From Rhodothermia bacterium (lineage in GTDB: Bacteria > Bacteroidota > Rhodothermia > Rhodothermales > JABDKH01): a DNA stretch of 9,293 bases. Below the pieces are notes generated by a model. The model did not search any database and was not told where the DNA came from. It saw nothing but the letters and a program-made list of their open reading frames with translations. Shown piece after piece: positions 6,889-9,293 of this stretch (positions within the stretch are counted from its first letter, which is position 1; each line of letters starts with the position of its first letter). Position numbers and translations under genes: made by a program. The stretch covers positions 1 to 9,293 of the forward strand of contig JAUIJQ010000089.1 in the NCBI GenBank assembly GCA_030431165.1, given 5' to 3'.

Positions 6889-9293
6889 TTATTCGTACCG
6901 AAGGCTCTTTACGGGGTTTGCCCGCGCCGCCCGTATCGCGTGGTAGCTGACCGTCGCCAGAGCGACCCCCAGCACCAACAGACCGGCAAGCAGGAAGACA
7001 AGGCCGGATATCGGGACCCGGTACGCGTAGTCGCCCAACCACATCCGAACGGCGAGATACGCCAGCGGACTCGCAATGACGAACGCCGTGACAACCAACT
7101 TCGCGAAGTCCCTGGTCATAAGGAGTACGATGCCCCCGACTGACGCGCCGAGGACCTTGCGGACGCCGATTTCTTTTGTGCGCCGCGCCGTTGTGATCGT
7201 TGCCAAACCGAACAACCCAAGGCAGGCGATGATGATTGACAGGATGGTGCCCGCGGTTACCATCCGCCCGAGGCGTTCTTCGTCGCGGTATCGTGCATCG
7301 ACGGCGTCGTCAAGGAAATAGTAGTCGAACTCCATTCCGGGAGCTACCCGACTCCAGGCTTGTTCGACAGCGCCCAGCGACGCCGCGACGTCACCGCCCG
7401 CAATGCGCACCGCGAGTTTGCGGTTCGACGTTGTCGACGTGTTTACGTCTTCGACACCTCGAAAGACAACCTGCGGGGTAACCATCATGGCGAGCGGGGC
7501 CACTTCGTTTTGCAGCGACTCATAGTTGAAGTCTCTAACGACGCCGATGATTTCGTGTGGAGGAAACTCAGCACCCGGCAGTCGCTTGCCAAGCGCCTCT
7601 TCGGCAGTCCAACCGTACTCCGTTGCAAATGCCTCGTTAACAACAAGCGAAGTTGAGTCGGATGCAAGGTCACCGGAGAATGATCGCCCGGCGACCAGAG
7701 CGATTCCCATGGTCTCCAGAAAATCGTGCGTGCCCCAGTTAGCGCGAAAGGTTCGGTACGCGCCATTGCGGTCGGTGTATCCGGCGGATGCCCATCCTTC
7801 GTCCAGTGCGTACGCGGCTGCACCAACCGACTCAACCTCAGATATCGACGCCACCGCATCGCGGAAACGTTGAATGATCGGTGCGGCATCGTTTGGAGGA
7901 AGCCCCGTGCGCACCACGAGCACTTGCTCCTTCTCGAAGCCGAGGTCGGTGGATCGCATGTAGTCGAGCTGTCGCGACACAAACAGTGTCCCCACGATCA
8001 TGACGATCGAAAGGGTGAACTGTACAACCACGAGTCCGCGTCGCAGCAGGCTCCGGTCGCCTGAAACCTGGAGTTTGTTGCGCAGCGCTTCGATCGGCCT
8101 AAAGCGCGAGAGGACTACAGCGGGGTAGCTGCCGGCACCAAGTGTCAGCACTACAAGCAGTACAGCGATGAACGTAAGCGTCGCTGGTTCAAGCGTGAGG
8201 GACAGTGGCCGGCCCGACAGGCCCGCAAAGAAAGGCAGCAGTAGCCACGCGAGAACGAGTCCGATCCCCAGGCTCAGGGTGACGATAAGCAACGCCTCTC
8301 CCCAGAACTGCTTCATGAGCTCGCTTCGCCCGGCACCCATCGCTTTGCGTACACCGACCTCCAGTGCCCTGCGAGCTGATTGCCCGATAGACAGCGTGAC
8401 GAAGTTGATGGCGGCGATCAGCAGGACGAGTCCGGCGATGATCGCAAGGATCATTGAGTAGGCGGGGTCGCTGGTTGGTTCGATTCCTGCCGGATACGCC
8501 TGGTCAAGATGAATGCTTGTCATCGGTTGCAATCCGACGCTGATGCCGATTTCATCAGCACGCGGACCAAGCACCTGTTTCAACGTGGCAGCGATGGCGG
8601 CATCCGCAGAAGCGTTATCGATTCCGTCGCGCAACAGAACGTAGGTTTCGGGTCCGATGATCGTCCAAGAAAGCAGTGCCTGTTCGCTTGCACGCGTCCG
8701 GATATTCTCGAACGGCAGCAGCATGTCGTACTGGATGCTCGACGCCGCCGGCGGTGGCTCTGCAATTCCCGTGACCGTGAATGCGGCGGGTGAATCGGTA
8801 ACCTGGATCGGCAGCTCCTTTCCAACCGGATCTTCGTCGCCGAAGTACTTGCGCGCCATCTCGGGCGTCAGCACGACGCTGCTCGGCTCGGCGAGCACCG
8901 TGGCCGGATCGCCTCGAAGAAGGCGGAAGCTGAAGACATCAAAAAAGTCGCCGTCGACGAGGTGGATCTGTTCGGTGTACCGCGCATCGTCGGGGCCAAC
9001 AAGGTTCTGAAAGGGCATAACCCGCGTTGAGGCTTCGACCTCAGGGATGTTGTCCTCGAGCGTCGACGCGAGGATGTATTGGGTTACGGTGTAGAAAAAG
9101 TCGCGTCCGTCGCCCCAGTCTTCCCGGCCCCAGGCGCGGTAGAGGCGATCACTGTTGTCGTGGAAGCGGTCAAAGCTGCGCTCGTGTTTCACGAACAGCA
9201 TCATCAGGATGCAACAGGCTACACCGATCGCAAGACCAAACGCGTTGATAAACGTGTGGGACGGATGCTTGAGAAGGTTGCGGACGGCAACCT
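6889..9293 (-). CDS. ABC transporter permease, MacB/FtsX type with two FtsX modules (N-terminus cut by window edge)
   Basis: The frame is open to the right edge of the window; 800 residues are visible and probably only some 5-10 are missing, since the first helix is already present. An ATG at 9204 lies inside that helix and is not the start. Residues are numbered from the first visible codon. RNLLKHPSHTFINAFGLAIG (4-23) leads into helix 1 (about 13-35), the standard beginning of this family. A periplasmic MacB_PCD-like domain follows (about 36-275), then an FtsX module with three helices (about 279-390) containing EVGVRKAMGA (311-320). A second helix (about 416-437), a second periplasmic domain (about 440-670) and a second FtsX module (about 675-795) with EIGVRKVLGA (707-716) complete it. 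It is the membrane half of an exporter or mechanotransmission complex; no ATPase gene is in the window. The MWLGDYAYRV string near the end is typical of Bacteroidota/Rhodothermota members. Confidence 0.93.
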   Translation of the reverse strand, partial: VAVRNLLKHPSHTFINAFGLAIGVACCILMMLFVKHERSFDRFHDNSDRLYRAWGREDWGDGRDFFYTVTQYILASTLEDNIPEVEASTRVMPFQNLVGPDDARYTEQIHLVDGDFFDVFSFRLLRGDPATVLAEPSSVVLTPEMARKYFGDEDPVGKELPIQVTDSPAAFTVTGIAEPPPAASSIQYDMLLPFENIRTRASEQALLSWTIIGPETYVLLRDGIDNASADAAIAATLKQVLGPRADEIGISVGLQPMTSIHLDQAYPAGIEPTSDPAYSMILAIIAGLVLLIAAINFVTLSIGQSARRALEVGVRKAMGAGRSELMKQFWGEALLIVTLSLGIGLVLAWLLLPFFAGLSGRPLSLTLEPATLTFIAVLLVVLTLGAGSYPAVVLSRFRPIEALRNKLQVSGDRSLLRRGLVVVQFTLSIVMIVGTLFVSRQLDYMRSTDLGFEKEQVLVVRTGLPPNDAAPIIQRFRDAVASISEVESVGAAAYALDEGWASAGYTDRNGAYRTFRANWGTHDFLETMGIALVAGRSFSGDLASDSTSLVVNEAFATEYGWTAEEALGKRLPGAEFPPHEIIGVVRDFNYESLQNEVAPLAMMVTPQVVFRGVEDVNTSTTSNRKLAVRIAGGDVAASLGAVEQAWSRVAPGMEFDYYFLDDAVDARYRDEERLGRMVTAGTILSIIIACLGLFGLATITTARRTKEIGVRKVLGASVGGIVLLMTRDFAKLVVTAFVIASPLAYLAVRMWLGDYAYRVPISGLVFLLAGLLVLGVALATVSYHAIRAARANPVKSLRYE

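Noticed and set aside
7485..7982. Minus-strand open frame of about 165 codons inside the permease gene
   Set aside because: It lies out of frame within a permease whose own frame is continuous and clearly conserved.
9204..9204. ATG at 9204 as the start of the permease
   Set aside because: The frame continues upstream to the window edge and encodes the conserved RNLLKHPSHTF segment and the first half of helix 1, so the true start is outside the window.

Overview
The window looks like an ordinary chromosomal stretch from a moderately GC-rich, Gram-negative-type bacterium. Two things point to Rhodothermota/Bacteroidota or a neighbouring phylum such as Gemmatimonadota: the long FtsX-like permease with a Bacteroidota-style C-terminus, and the TPR-tailed serine/threonine kinase. 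The starts also lack clear Shine-Dalgarno sequences, which is common in that part of the tree. This placement is inference; there is no rRNA or other marker gene. I see no tRNA, rRNA, CRISPR array, transposase, phage gene or defence locus.

Layout, left to right. A minus-strand membrane-protein gene (DUF2269-like) runs off the left edge. It is divergent, across about 180 bp, from a plus-strand six-helix membrane protein of the DUF4386 type (498-1211). After a 42-bp convergent gap every remaining gene lies on the minus strand. In transcription order, right to left, these are: a large ABC-transporter permease of the MacB/FtsX type whose first few codons lie beyond the right edge (6889-9293); a membrane-anchored Ser/Thr kinase with a long TPR tail (4348-6807); a secreted SGNH/sialate-O-acetylesterase-like protein fused to a C-terminal VOC (glyoxalase-fold) domain (3146-4351); a two-domain VOC protein (2217-3008); and an exported alpha/beta hydrolase (1254-2183).

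How they may work together. The kinase stop codon and the esterase-VOC start codon overlap by four bases (TTGA), so these two are probably co-transcribed and perhaps translationally coupled. The permease is 81 bp upstream of the kinase, and the hydrolase follows the two-domain VOC gene by 33 bp. A 137-bp gap separates the esterase-VOC gene from the two-domain VOC gene and may hold its own promoter. Kinase topology (cytosolic catalytic domain, one membrane span, TPR tail probably in the periplasm) and the predicted export of both hydrolytic enzymes give the cluster a cell-envelope theme, but no substrate or signal can be read from the sequence.

The most unusual feature is the esterase-VOC fusion next to a TPR kinase. 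I would not call the window a new system on this evidence; it is mostly recognisable families in an accessory-looking arrangement.
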